Notes: a model not told the origin generated them from the sequence alone. Shown: positions 19,471 to 27,021, counted from the stretch's first letter. The stretch: 64,000 bases of DNA from Marinomonas shanghaiensis (GCF_003259175.1 NZ_QGOK01000011.1:62001-126000); one strand, 5' to 3'. Numbers and translations are program-made.

Positions 19471-21294
19471 TTGAGCCATTCAGAATTTGACCCTAAACAT
19501 TTTGTTAGCCATTTAACCACTCGGCCAGGCGTTTATCGCATGTACGATGTGCACGGTGAATTGCTGTATGTTGGGAAAGCGAAAAATCTAAAAAACCGTG
19601 TGGCGAGTTATTTTCGTGTCACAGGGTTAACGACCAAGACCATGGCACTGGTGAGTCGTATCCACAGCATTGAAATTGCGGTGACAAAGAGCGAAACCGA
19701 AGCGCTATTGCTTGAGCAGACGCTGATCAAACAGCATCGCCCACCGTATAATATCCTGTTACGAGACGACAAGTCTTATCCTTATATTTTGTTGTCTAAC
19801 CACCACCATCCCGCTTTACTATTCCGTCGCGGTGATAAAGCCGATAAAGGCACTTTGTTTGGCCCGTTTCCAAGTGGTAGCGCGGTAAAGGAAAGTTTGA
19901 TTACCATGCAGAAGGTCTTCAAGGTGCGTCAATGCGAGGACAGTACTTACTCCAATCGCTCTAGGCCTTGCTTGCAATATCAAATTAAGCGTTGCTCTGG
20001 GCCTTGTGTGAACTTAATTAGCGATGAAGAGTATGAACTAGATGTTCGTCACGCACGCATGTTTTTGCAGGGTAAGGATCAAGAGCTTACGGCAGAAATT
20101 ACCACACAAATGAGTGCTGCAGCCGCCGACATGGAGTTTGAGCGTGCGGCGGAATTACGCGACCAAATCATTCAGCTCAAGCATATTCAAGAGCAGCAGC
20201 ATGTCTATGGGCAAACGGGCGAAGCTGATGTTATTGCTACGATTATTCAACCCGGTGGTTTGTGTGTTCATGTAATGATGGTGCGCAAAGGCAAGGTGGT
20301 GGGCAGTAAAAGTCATTACCCAAAAATGCCGATCGAAATCACGGAAGGTGAATTATTATCGTCTTTTATCGCTCAATTTTACCTAGGTGGTATTCAAGAG
20401 TTACCGAAGACGCTTATCATTAGCCACGAACTAGACGATGTTGATGCCTTGGTGGAAGGAATATTTGAAACCACGCAGAAAAAAATCGAAGTGGTTAGCA
20501 GTGTTAGAGGGCAGCGTGCCCGCTGGTTGGATTTGGCAAAGCTCAATGCAGAGCAAGGCCTACAAGCTCGTTTGTCAGATAAGCGCAATCATTTTAGCCG
20601 CATTACCGCGTTGCAAAAGTTATTGGGGTTTTCCGAACCGCCAAAACACATGGAGTGCTTTGATATTAGTCATTCTAGTGGTGAGGCAACGGTCGCCTCT
20701 TGCGTCGTGTTCGGACCGGATGGTCCCGACAAAAAGCGTTATCGTTCCTTTAACGTTGAAGGTGTTGAGCCTGGTGATGATTACGGTGCTATGAAACAAG
20801 CGTTGACTCGTCGTTATAAGCGCGTGAAAAGTGGTGAATTAGAAGCACCAGATGTTTTGCTTATTGATGGTGGTAAAGGACAACTGACACAAGCGGAAAG
20901 TGTGCTGAAAGAATTGGGGCTGGTGAATATATTTTTGTTAGGCGTTGCCAAAGGTGATACCCGCAAACCTGGCCTTGAAACCTTGTACATTGGTTCCAAA
21001 GAGGATGAGGTGGTGTTGCCGCCTGATTCTGCGGCATTGCATCTGATTCAGCACATACGTGATGAGGCGCATCGGTTTGCGGTAAAGAGCCATCGCCGTA
21101 GACGCGATAAGAAACGTCGACACTCGGTATTGGAAGACATTCCTGGTATTGGGCCGAATCGCCGTAAAGAGCTGCTGACGGCGTTTGGTGGCTATCAAGA
21201 ATTACTATCGGCTAGTCAGGATGATATTGCCAAGGTGAAAGGGATTAGTGCCAAAAAAGCAGAAGAAGTGTATCTCCACCTCCATAAAAGCTAG
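19471..21294 (+). CDS. uvrC: UvrABC excinuclease subunit C
   Basis: UvrC makes both incisions in nucleotide excision repair. The 607-residue protein has the GIY-YIG nuclease (PGVYRMYD ... LLYVGKAKNLKNRV, about residues 17-48), a Cys-rich segment (CLQYQIKRCSGPCV) and a UVR motif near 200-235. The RNase H-like second nuclease contains ECFDISHSSGEATVAS and LLIDGGKGQL, and tandem helix-hairpin-helix motifs end the protein. The TTG start at 19471 has a GAGG site 5 bases upstream. uvrB is also present at 51 kb. Confidence 0.98.
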   Translation: MSHSEFDPKHFVSHLTTRPGVYRMYDVHGELLYVGKAKNLKNRVASYFRVTGLTTKTMALVSRIHSIEIAVTKSETEALLLEQTLIKQHRPPYNILLRDDKSYPYILLSNHHHPALLFRRGDKADKGTLFGPFPSGSAVKESLITMQKVFKVRQCEDSTYSNRSRPCLQYQIKRCSGPCVNLISDEEYELDVRHARMFLQGKDQELTAEITTQMSAAAADMEFERAAELRDQIIQLKHIQEQQHVYGQTGEADVIATIIQPGGLCVHVMMVRKGKVVGSKSHYPKMPIEITEGELLSSFIAQFYLGGIQELPKTLIISHELDDVDALVEGIFETTQKKIEVVSSVRGQRARWLDLAKLNAEQGLQARLSDKRNHFSRITALQKLLGFSEPPKHMECFDISHSSGEATVASCVVFGPDGPDKKRYRSFNVEGVEPGDDYGAMKQALTRRYKRVKSGELEAPDVLLIDGGKGQLTQAESVLKELGLVNIFLLGVAKGDTRKPGLETLYIGSKEDEVVLPPDSAALHLIQHIRDEAHRFAVKSHRRRRDKKRRHSVLEDIPGIGPNRRKELLTAFGGYQELLSASQDDIAKVKGISAKKAEEVYLHLHKS

Positions 21295-21339
21295 GGTTTG
21301 CTAGGTGTTGGTGCATCTAGCGTAATAATTAGGAATAAA

Positions 21340-21900
21340 ATGAACATACCGAATATTTTAACGTCCGTGCGGATCTTTATGATTCCGATTCTTGTGGTGA
21401 TTTACTATTTGCCGTGGGAAGGTCGCTACTACACCTGTGCGATTATTTTTGCACTGGCAGCGATCACAGATTGGCTAGATGGCTTTTTAGCAAGAAAGCT
21501 GGATCAATCTACCGCATTTGGTGCGTTTTTCGATCCGGTCGCCGATAAGCTCATGGTGTCGATTGCTTTAGTCCTGCTAGTGGCTAGCTACTCCAATCCG
21601 CTCCTAACGTTAGCCAGCGCTGTTATTGTTGGTCGCGAGATTGTGATCTCGGCGCTGCGTGAATGGATGGCGGAAATGGGTAAGCGTGCAAGTGTTGCCG
21701 TGTCGTATATTGGTAAGTTGAAAACTACCATGCAAATGTTGGCGATTTTCATTTTATTAGGCAGCCGACCAGACACGCAAGAGGCTCATGTGGGCGAGGC
21801 TGTCTTGATTGCGGCGGCGTTATTAACCCTTTGGTCTATGTATATATATTTAAAAGCGGCTTGGCCTGAGCTAATGTCCAAAGAGTCGCACAAAAATTAA
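21340..21900 (+). CDS. pgsA: Phosphatidylglycerophosphate synthase
   Basis: PgsA makes phosphatidylglycerophosphate from CDP-diacylglycerol and glycerol-3-phosphate in the inner membrane. The signature of the CDP-alcohol phosphotransferase family is complete: DWLDGFLARKLDQSTAFGAFFDPVADK (in part; D-G-A-R-G-D-D spacing), about residues 45-72. The ATG at 21340 follows AGGA by 5 bases and gives MNIPNILTSVRI, the normal start. 186 residues with several membrane segments. gacA-uvrC-pgsA followed by tRNAs is a common gammaproteobacterial order. Confidence 0.96.
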   Translation: MNIPNILTSVRIFMIPILVVIYYLPWEGRYYTCAIIFALAAITDWLDGFLARKLDQSTAFGAFFDPVADKLMVSIALVLLVASYSNPLLTLASAVIVGREIVISALREWMAEMGKRASVAVSYIGKLKTTMQMLAIFILLGSRPDTQEAHVGEAVLIAAALLTLWSMYIYLKAAWPELMSKESHKN

Positions 21901-21950
21901 ACAGATTTAAAAAAAAGTGCCTAAGTTAGTTATTTATTTGGATTTTTTCC

Positions 21951-21978
21951 TTGACGTGAAAGCTCAAATACATAGAAT
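21951..21978 (+). promoter_or_regulatory. Promoter of the tRNA-Gly/Cys/Leu operon
   Basis: TTGACG (21951-21956) and TAGAAT (21973-21978) are 16 bp apart, a good sigma-70 match. The -10 lies 19 bp before the first tRNA base. Confidence 0.75.
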
Positions 21979-21997
21979 AGGCACCGTCTTTTGAGAC

Positions 21998-22072
21998 GCG
22001 GGAATAGCTCAGTGGTAGAGCACAACCTTGCCAAGGTTGGGGTCGCGAGTTCGAGCCTCGTTTCCCGCTCCA
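21998..22072 (+). tRNA. tRNA-Gly(GCC)
   Basis: A 75-nt cloverleaf with acceptor arms GCGGGAA/TTCCCGC, anticodon GCC within CCTTGCCAAGG, T-loop GTTCGAGCC and an encoded CCA end. First gene of a three-tRNA cluster. Confidence 0.97.
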
Positions 22073-22095
22073 ATCAAAAGATGTATCTGATATGA

Positions 22096-22169
22096 GGCCG
22101 GATGGCAGAGTGGTCATGCAGCGGACTGCAACTCCGTGTACGCCGGTTCGATTCCGACTTCGGCCTCCA
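22096..22169 (+). tRNA. tRNA-Cys(GCA)
   Basis: A 74-nt cloverleaf with acceptor arms GGCCGGA/TTCGGCC (one G-U), anticodon GCA within GACTGCAACTC, T-loop GGTTCGATTCC and encoded CCA. It lies 23 bp after tRNA-Gly. Confidence 0.97.
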
Positions 22170-22179
22170 AATCAGATAT

Positions 22180-22266
22180 GCCCGGGTGGTGAAATAGGTA
22201 GACACACAAGACTTAAAATCTTGCGATAGAAATATCGTACCGGTTCGATTCCGGTCCCGGGCACCA
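22180..22266 (+). tRNA. tRNA-Leu(UAA)
   Basis: An 87-nt class II tRNA with a long variable arm. Acceptor arms are GCCCGGG/CCCGGGC, the anticodon is TAA in GACTTAAAATC and the CCA end is encoded. Its 3' end doubles as the first arm of a terminator, and a truncated integrase gene lies 0.2 kb downstream. Confidence 0.97.
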
Positions 22267-22284
22267 TTTATGGTGCCTTTTTTT
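22260..22284 (+). terminator. Terminator sharing the tRNA-Leu 3' end
   Basis: GGCACCA (22260-22266, the last bases of tRNA-Leu including CCA) pairs with TGGTGCC (22271-22277) around TTTA and is followed by seven T. The tRNA 3' end is therefore the ascending arm of the operon's terminator. Confidence 0.85.
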
Positions 22285-22464
22285 ATGCCTGAAATTTATC
22301 AGAGCGTAAAATCACTTCTGAAAGTTCTTAGCTCGTCCAAGTCTTCTTAATGTCTTTCTTTCGATATCTTAATCGCGTTACTCCAAATTGTGCGCTTTTC
22401 CGCTTATATGCTATCTTTTCTGAAATTCTTCACACACCTTAACAATACGAATTGGAGTTTCACA

Positions 22465-22734
22465 TTGGTAACAGCTTACAAACATGGAAGTGGATTACGG
22501 GCGCAAGCTCGGGTTAACGGAAAAAGAAAAAGCAAAGCTGGTTTCTCCACTAAGCGGGATGTCATGGCATGGGCTGTAAATGAAGAGCGTCTAACAAAAG
22601 AAAGTGCTTTTTCAAAGGCTTCGTGCCGTTCTTCTCATCTGATTTTGCCTAACTTAGAGAAAATCAGCCTAAGAGTTTTGTGCTGTGAATATTGCGTACC
22701 AAATATAAGCGATAGTTCAGGACTGCTTGGATGA
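22465..22734 (+). pseudogene. Truncated tyrosine integrase, N-terminal arm only
   Basis: From a TTG at 22465, with GGAG 7 bases upstream, the frame encodes a typical arm-type DNA-binding start of phage or island integrases. It reads YKHGSGLRAQARVNGKRKSK, followed by AGFSTKRDVMAWAVNEE. About 50 residues are recognisable; the remaining 40 before the stop resemble nothing I know and the catalytic R-H-R-Y domain is missing. Position 0.2 kb from the 3' end of tRNA-Leu is where such integrases normally sit. The stop overlaps the next start (ATGA). A functional small protein is unlikely. Confidence 0.75.
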
Positions 22735-23492
22735 CTAAGAAAGTAGTATCCATTAGTGACTATAAGCAGCCTTTTATTGAAACTAGGACTCCTTGGAATG
22801 ATTTTCCTCCTGTATTTTCTTTCGCTACGCTTAAATCTGCATCAAACCATCCAAATTATGAAGCATCAAAAAATGGTTTAGATGTCAGTGCAGCTATTCC
22901 ATTGGTGGATGATGTAATAAGCAGTGTGGCTTTTGAAAGATTTTTAGAATGGATGGGAGGATCGAGGGATTTTGAGGTGGTGCCAGTTTATGCAGTAGAA
23001 GAAGGAGGGGTTAATCAAATTCCGTTGGCCTTGGCTCATACTATCTCATCAAGGATTGGGGTAGAGCTTTGTGTTGATATCATCCAGTCTAGTAGAGCGT
23101 TTAGAACGAATAAAACGGCTTTTTATCGCTTAGTAAATTTTCCCGAGTTTTATGGGGATGTAGTACCGAATAAAAAATATTTAATTGTTGATGATACGCT
23201 TACTATGGGAGGTACTATTGCTTCGCTAAGGGGGTTTATAGAAAATAATGGCGGTATAGTGATAGGTGCTGTTGTCTTGACCTGCTTCCAAGAACAAACT
23301 AGTATTAATGTCAGTATGAAAATGTACAGTGCTTTACTAGATAAGCACGGGGAGAGATTGGATGAATGGTGGAAATCCTTCGTTGGGTTTGGTTTGGACA
23401 AACTCACTCAAGGTGAAGCAGGACATCTTAAAAAAGCGCCAGACATTGAGTCAATCAGAGAAAGAATCGCTGAAAGCCAGTCTGAAACGTAA
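22731..23492 (+). CDS. Phosphoribosyltransferase-domain protein
   Basis: The 253-residue protein carries a type I PRTase signature, KYLIVDDTLTMGGTIASL (about residues 144-162), where VDDTLTMGGT matches the PRPP-binding loop. The N-terminal VVSISDYKQPF and the C-terminal 60 residues are of unknown nature. It is not one of the standard purine or pyrimidine salvage enzymes: it is too long and lacks their flanking motifs. Proteins of this type are often cargo of integrative elements. It starts on the ATGA overlap with the integrase remnant and is followed by a terminator. The substrate is unknown. Confidence 0.7.
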   Translation: MTKKVVSISDYKQPFIETRTPWNDFPPVFSFATLKSASNHPNYEASKNGLDVSAAIPLVDDVISSVAFERFLEWMGGSRDFEVVPVYAVEEGGVNQIPLALAHTISSRIGVELCVDIIQSSRAFRTNKTAFYRLVNFPEFYGDVVPNKKYLIVDDTLTMGGTIASLRGFIENNGGIVIGAVVLTCFQEQTSINVSMKMYSALLDKHGERLDEWWKSFVGFGLDKLTQGEAGHLKKAPDIESIRERIAESQSET

Positions 23493-23547
23493 TGCTTCTT
23501 TTATGTCACGCCAAACTTTGGCAAATTAAAGAAAAATTTTCTAAAAG

Positions 23548-23570
23548 AACCGCCCACTAGGCGGTTTTTT
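23548..23570 (+). terminator. Intrinsic terminator after the PRTase gene
   Basis: AACCGCC and GGCGGTT pair around CACTA, followed by TTTT. It lies 55 bp after the PRTase stop. Confidence 0.9.
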
Positions 23571-23703
23571 GTGCCTGCCGTTTGGTTCGACTAGCGTAAA
23601 AGGCTAAAACGATTTACTGTAAAGGATTAGTCAGTAACTGTGCTATTGGTCTTTATCAATACAAATGTGCATAAATGCTTACAGCGATAGCGAAAGGGAA
23701 GTT

Positions 23704-24110
23704 ATGGCTAACAACTATTTAGCATATCCCTCTGATTATCTATCTACGACAATATTAAGCTACATGCAAGCTGGTATCGCTTCCTAGAAACGGGCGCCGC
23801 CGATGCACACCCTATGGACCACATCGTAGGCAGCATCGAATCCATGAACCACGAGGGTGCGGTCATTTATTTTACTGGTGTATTCAACACAGGTACCCGC
23901 AAAGAAGTAGAAGTGATTGCTATCAAGCTGGGCGCTACGCCTCGTAAAGACCCGAGCAAATCGATTTATTATGTTGTTATCGGCTCGCAAGTATCGTCGG
24001 ATTTGAAGCACACTAGCTTTGGCCGCAAGATACAAAAGGCGATAGAACTAAGGGATGGCGAACATCCGCTTATCATCCTAACGGAACAAGAGTGGGTTAG
24101 GTTTATTTAG
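23704..24110 (+). pseudogene. BRCT-domain protein, apparently frameshifted
   Basis: An ATG at 23704 has a strong GGGAAG site 3-8 bases upstream, but its frame stops after 27 codons at 23786. A second frame is open from about 23740 and continues to 24110. It encodes KLHASWYRFLETGAADAHPM and then a BRCT domain: GAVIYFTGVFNTGTRKEVEVI in part, GATPRKDPSKSIYYVVIG, FGRKIQKAIELRDG, LTEQEWVRF. Joining the two frames by one shift gives a plausible complete small protein. Alternatively a short protein starts at the ATG at 23814. BRCT domains of this type occur in DNA ligase and exonuclease tails and bind DNA ends or phosphopeptides. Confidence 0.65.
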
Positions 24111-24201
24111 CCTATTATCAATGGTTAAAAAATTAAATTGCCACAAATTTTTTTGATTCAGGTGTAAGGAGTAGGGTGAAGATTTTAATTTCACTCTGAC
24201 T

Positions 24202-25525
24202 CTGAGGTATCCCCGCGAATTTAAACCATAAAACCTTCACCCTTAAACAGCTGTTCGGCGAATTGCCGAACTCCTTCTCGCCATTGTTTGAGGGGGATTT
24301 TGAGGTTCGTTGATAGTGCTTTTTTACCAAGAAAAAAGTGCGAGAGTACTCTGCGTTTGCGAGTGCTAGAAGATTGAAAACGATACGCTAATCCAGCCTG
24401 TTCAACCACTTTTCCTAACAAGATAAGCACCATAGCGGTCAGCGTTGTCAGTAAAACCAGCAGCTTCATTCTGGCTAAAATTTTAGTGTAGTTATGCTCG
24501 AAACCTAAGCCGAATTTTGTGCTTTTCATGTCTCTAAAACTTTCTTCTATTTGCATTCGTGTCTGATAAACCTTCACGCTTTTCTTGGCAAACGAGCTGT
24601 TCTTTGACAATGATGAAATCAACAACCATGGCTCTTTTGCGCCACGAGCCGCGGTTAACGATGTCTTTGATGCTTTCGTTGATCCATCTTGGTTTAAAGA
24701 GTGCCGACCTTTTGGCTTTCTTTTGTAGAGCGCTAGATGACAAAAGTGAGGCGTTGATTGATCTAGATTCAACGAAAGTGACTTTGGCGTGCTACTGGCT
24801 GTAGGAAATAAATGTGAGATACAACGCCACGATTCGCTTTTTTCATCAAAAAACTTACGTGGTCGACGGACACGTCCGACATAATCCCAACCTAAGCTTT
24901 TTACTAACTCTATCCAAGGCAGTTTAAAACCAGCATCCGTGACAATGATTGGTTTGGTCTCTTTTGGAAGAAGTAATTTTAGCGTGGCAAGAAAGTACTT
25001 GTGTGTTTTCGGTTTCTCCTTGGTTTTAATGTCATGCACTTCTTCGTATAGAGTAAATGGCCGACCTTGAAAGGCCACTACCGCCCTGATGAGAAAGTGT
25101 TGTTTTCGCGCATCAAGATCCGACCAATCGACACTGATAATGGGTCGACCTTTGCTCGCAAAAAGGTGACACATATGAGCATAAATAGAGAGTGATTCTT
25201 GTTGTAAATGAGCGTTAGAAAGCACTCGATCAGCACGTTTGATGCAGTGTTTTTCAAAGGCTTTGGATTGAATACCTCTTCCAATACTAGTCACCGTACT
25301 GAGATTACCTTGTGCAAGACTTTGAACGCAGGCCGCTACAGCATTGCGTCGAACTTTGTGCATATTTGGGCTGACAAATGGAAGGGTTTTGTTCAGAATA
25401 GTCGTCGCGTTCATGGCTCTCGTGTTTGGTTGTTTTTGGCGAAATTATTGATCACCAAGGGTCATGAACGTTCCCTTCTTGCGTTAACTAATTGTTATTT
25501 ATATAAAATTCGTGGGGGGCCTCAG
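24202..25525 (-). mobile_element. IS4-family insertion sequence, IS10 group
   Basis: The ends are CTGAGGTATCCCC (left) and, read inward from the right, CTGAGGCCCCCC. Both are followed by a CGAATTT stretch, so the terminal inverted repeats are imperfect but start with the CTGA seen in IS10. The flanks carry a 9-bp target duplication, ACTCTGACT (24193-24201) and ACTCTGACC (25526-25534), matching 8 of 9. Total length is 1324 bp, close to IS10 (about 1.33 kb). One intact transposase gene fills it. The single base difference in the duplication suggests the insertion is not brand new. Confidence 0.9.
24221..25414 (-). CDS. IS10-group (IS4-family) transposase
   Basis: This 397-residue DDE transposase is uninterrupted. 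Recognisable parts are ISVDWSDLDARKQHFLIRA (first catalytic Asp in VDWSD), PIIVTDAGFKLPWI (second Asp in TDAGF), KEPWLLISSL, and the YREK-type C1 signature QTRMQIEESFRDMKS with the catalytic Glu. These correspond to the IS10 strings VDWSD, VSDAGFKVPW and RMQIEETFRDLKS. Length equals the IS10 transposase (402). It is likely active by sequence. Confidence 0.95.
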   Translation of the reverse strand: MNATTILNKTLPFVSPNMHKVRRNAVAACVQSLAQGNLSTVTSIGRGIQSKAFEKHCIKRADRVLSNAHLQQESLSIYAHMCHLFASKGRPIISVDWSDLDARKQHFLIRAVVAFQGRPFTLYEEVHDIKTKEKPKTHKYFLATLKLLLPKETKPIIVTDAGFKLPWIELVKSLGWDYVGRVRRPRKFFDEKSESWRCISHLFPTASSTPKSLSLNLDQSTPHFCHLALYKRKPKGRHSLNQDGSTKASKTSLTAARGAKEPWLLISSLSKNSSFAKKSVKVYQTRMQIEESFRDMKSTKFGLGFEHNYTKILARMKLLVLLTTLTAMVLILLGKVVEQAGLAYRFQSSSTRKRRVLSHFFLGKKALSTNLKIPLKQWREGVRQFAEQLFKGEGFMV

Positions 25526-25644
25526 ACTCTGACCCTATTTATTATACGGCCATCCACTTATTATTTTGACAGAGCGGCAGTGGAGCCAGTTTATTTAGTT
25601 TGAACTCAAAGTCGAATATAACCAATGTGAAGGAAAGGATTGTT

Positions 25645-26268
25645 ATGGGTGATAAGCAGAAGCTGATAAACAAGATATATGAAGTTGTTAATGGTAACTA
25701 CATGTGTATCAGAAATTGGGGTGTTTATCTGGTTAATGACGACTTTAAGGGTGAGCCTGAGCTGCGAAACAAAATTGGTGTAATATGGTTTTGTTCTCTA
25801 TTTGATACAGCGATGGCTGATGCATGGGATTTGCCAAAATATATTAAAGAAGCTGAATCTAATGGTTGGACTAAACTGGCTGAAAATACTAAGAATATTA
25901 TGAATTTGTGTAAGTTATCGACTGAGCTGTTTGAAAAATTAACAAGAGAAGAGCAGATATTTCTTACTGATATGAGAAATCAACTAGTGCATGGTGCTTT
26001 TAATAACCGTCACGAAGATAGAGTTTCAATAAAGTATTTTATTTCTGGGAAGTTAAAATCAGAAAAAATTTCTAAAGAAGATTATGCGTTAATCGTTAGT
26101 TCATTTTATCAAAAAGGAAATTTAGATGTGACCTTAAAAGAAATTCTTGATCGAATTTTGAAAGATAGAAAGGATAGATACTGGAAAATGATTGGGTTAT
26201 TAGTCGATGGACGTTCTATCATATACGATTCGCTTGTAAACGATAAGACCATAAGAATAACAGTGTAA
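25645..26268 (+). CDS. HEPN-domain protein with RNxxxH motif
   Basis: The protein is 207 residues from the ATG at 25645, where AAGGAAAGG stands 5-13 bases upstream; the longer frame from TTG at 25600 lacks this. It is all-helical in appearance. The string DMRNQLVHGAF (Arg111 to His116) fits the R-x4-6-H motif of HEPN ribonucleases. HEPN proteins act in toxin-antitoxin, abortive infection and CRISPR systems, usually cutting RNA. There is no adjacent MNT nucleotidyltransferase antitoxin. The gene is AT-rich relative to its surroundings, consistent with transfer. RNase activity is inferred from one motif only. Confidence 0.6.
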   Translation: MGDKQKLINKIYEVVNGNYMCIRNWGVYLVNDDFKGEPELRNKIGVIWFCSLFDTAMADAWDLPKYIKEAESNGWTKLAENTKNIMNLCKLSTELFEKLTREEQIFLTDMRNQLVHGAFNNRHEDRVSIKYFISGKLKSEKISKEDYALIVSSFYQKGNLDVTLKEILDRILKDRKDRYWKMIGLLVDGRSIIYDSLVNDKTIRITV

Positions 26269-26276
26269 TAAGATAA

Positions 26277-26305
26277 AAACCGCCCTACCTGAGGTAGGGC
26301 GGTTT
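26277..26305. terminator. Bidirectional terminator between HEPN gene and small peptide gene
   Basis: AAACCGCCCTACC pairs perfectly with GGTAGGGCGGTTT around a 3-nt loop. On the minus strand it is followed by a T-run and ends the peptide transcript; on + it follows the HEPN gene directly. Confidence 0.85.
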
Positions 26306-26311
26306 GTTCTT

Positions 26312-26422
26312 TTACTTGCGGAAGATAAGCGTTAACAGTTTTACAATGTTAACGATTAAGCTAATCACAAGGACAGCTACTTCTAGCATATGGCCCCCAT
26401 TATCCTGAGGCCGCTTGGTCAT
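26312..26422 (-). CDS. Small hydrophobic peptide, type I toxin-like
   Basis: The frame encodes 36 residues: a polar MTKRPQDNGGH start, then a single hydrophobic helix of about 20 residues (LEVAVLVISLIVNIVKLL) and a basic end, LIFRK. A second in-frame ATG at 26389 gives a 25-residue form beginning at LEV, preceded by GGGGG. A 7-codon leader ORF, MEGQINI, at 26419-26442 ends on an ATGA overlap with the first ATG. Size, amphipathic helix and basic tail resemble TisB- or Ldr-type membrane toxins. It has its own terminator and a structured upstream region. No antisense RNA gene could be proven. The family is not one I can name. Confidence 0.5.
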   Translation of the reverse strand: MTKRPQDNGGHMLEVAVLVISLIVNIVKLLTLIFRK

Positions 26423-26442
26423 ATGTTTATCTGGCCTTCCAT
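26419..26442 (-). CDS. Leader ORF of the small peptide gene (MEGQINI)
   Basis: This 7-codon frame, ATG at 26442, ends in TGA that overlaps the ATG of the hydrophobic peptide gene (ATGA). Type I toxin mRNAs such as hok and tisB use a leader frame to control toxin translation, and this would allow coupling. Evidence is positional only; the frame is short enough to occur by chance. Confidence 0.3.
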   Translation of the reverse strand: MEGQINI

Positions 26443-26505
26443 ACGCCAACATCAGTTAGATGGTGCATTGCGCACACGATGTTAGACCGTCAATCTAATA
26501 TCAAT

Positions 26506-26533
26506 AAAAAAACCGCCCGTTGGCGGTTTTTTT
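26506..26533. terminator. Bidirectional intrinsic terminator
   Basis: AAAAAAACCGCC and GGCGGTTTTTTT form a perfect 12-bp stem around CGTT. It separates the small peptide region from the minus-strand CPXCG gene and can end transcripts in both directions. Confidence 0.9.
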
Positions 26534-26629
26534 GTGTCTGTAATTTAGTTTAGTGTTTGGTGGTGATGCTTTGGGCGAGTGCCCATGACATGACTTCGCT
26601 TGCGATCCAGCGCCAGTTGGTGTTTCTTC

Positions 26630-26827
26630 TCAATACGTCTCATTTTCTGAATGCACGGAAACCGAGGTTGATCCATCGAAGGCGGTGTCTATGTTGAAGA
26701 CGATAGGGCGGCAACAGACTTGGCGGTCTTCTATGTATTCTTGGCTTTCATCTAGCACTTCTATCACGACGTCGATGCTTTCGCCGCAGTAAGGGCATGA
26801 AATATTTGTTTCTAGTAGTTCGCTCAT
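26630..26827 (-). CDS. CPXCG-motif cysteine-rich small protein
   Basis: The 65-residue protein has SCPYCGESIDVVIE near its N-terminus and a second Cys pair, QVCCRPIVF, about 20 residues later, a likely zinc ribbon. This matches the widespread gammaproteobacterial family annotated only as CPXCG-motif cysteine-rich protein. I start it at the ATG at 26827, preceded by AGAGG 5 bases upstream; a GTG two codons earlier is less likely. Function is unknown. After the stop, minus-strand sequence down to the terminator has short open frames that I could not assign. Confidence 0.85.
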   Translation of the reverse strand: MSELLETNISCPYCGESIDVVIEVLDESQEYIEDRQVCCRPIVFNIDTAFDGSTSVSVHSENETY

Positions 26828-27021
26828 ATGCACCTCTTAACGTATTTTAAGCGTATAAAAACGTTCATCTATCTAATCATAGATGATGATTGTTTTGCTA
26901 GCTTGCCGTTTTCTCCTATGTTTGTATCGATTTTTTAGGAAAATCCACACTTTTATCGATCTGCTTTCGTTGTCTTTGTGCAACACTGTTATGATTTAAG
27001 CTTCAAAAGAGAGGTGTGGTG

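Noticed and set aside
26534..26640. Short minus-strand frames after the CPXCG gene (one reads NTNWRWIASEVMSWALAQ)
   Set aside because: One is protein-like but only 27 codons from a TTG with no clear ribosome site. Left unassigned.
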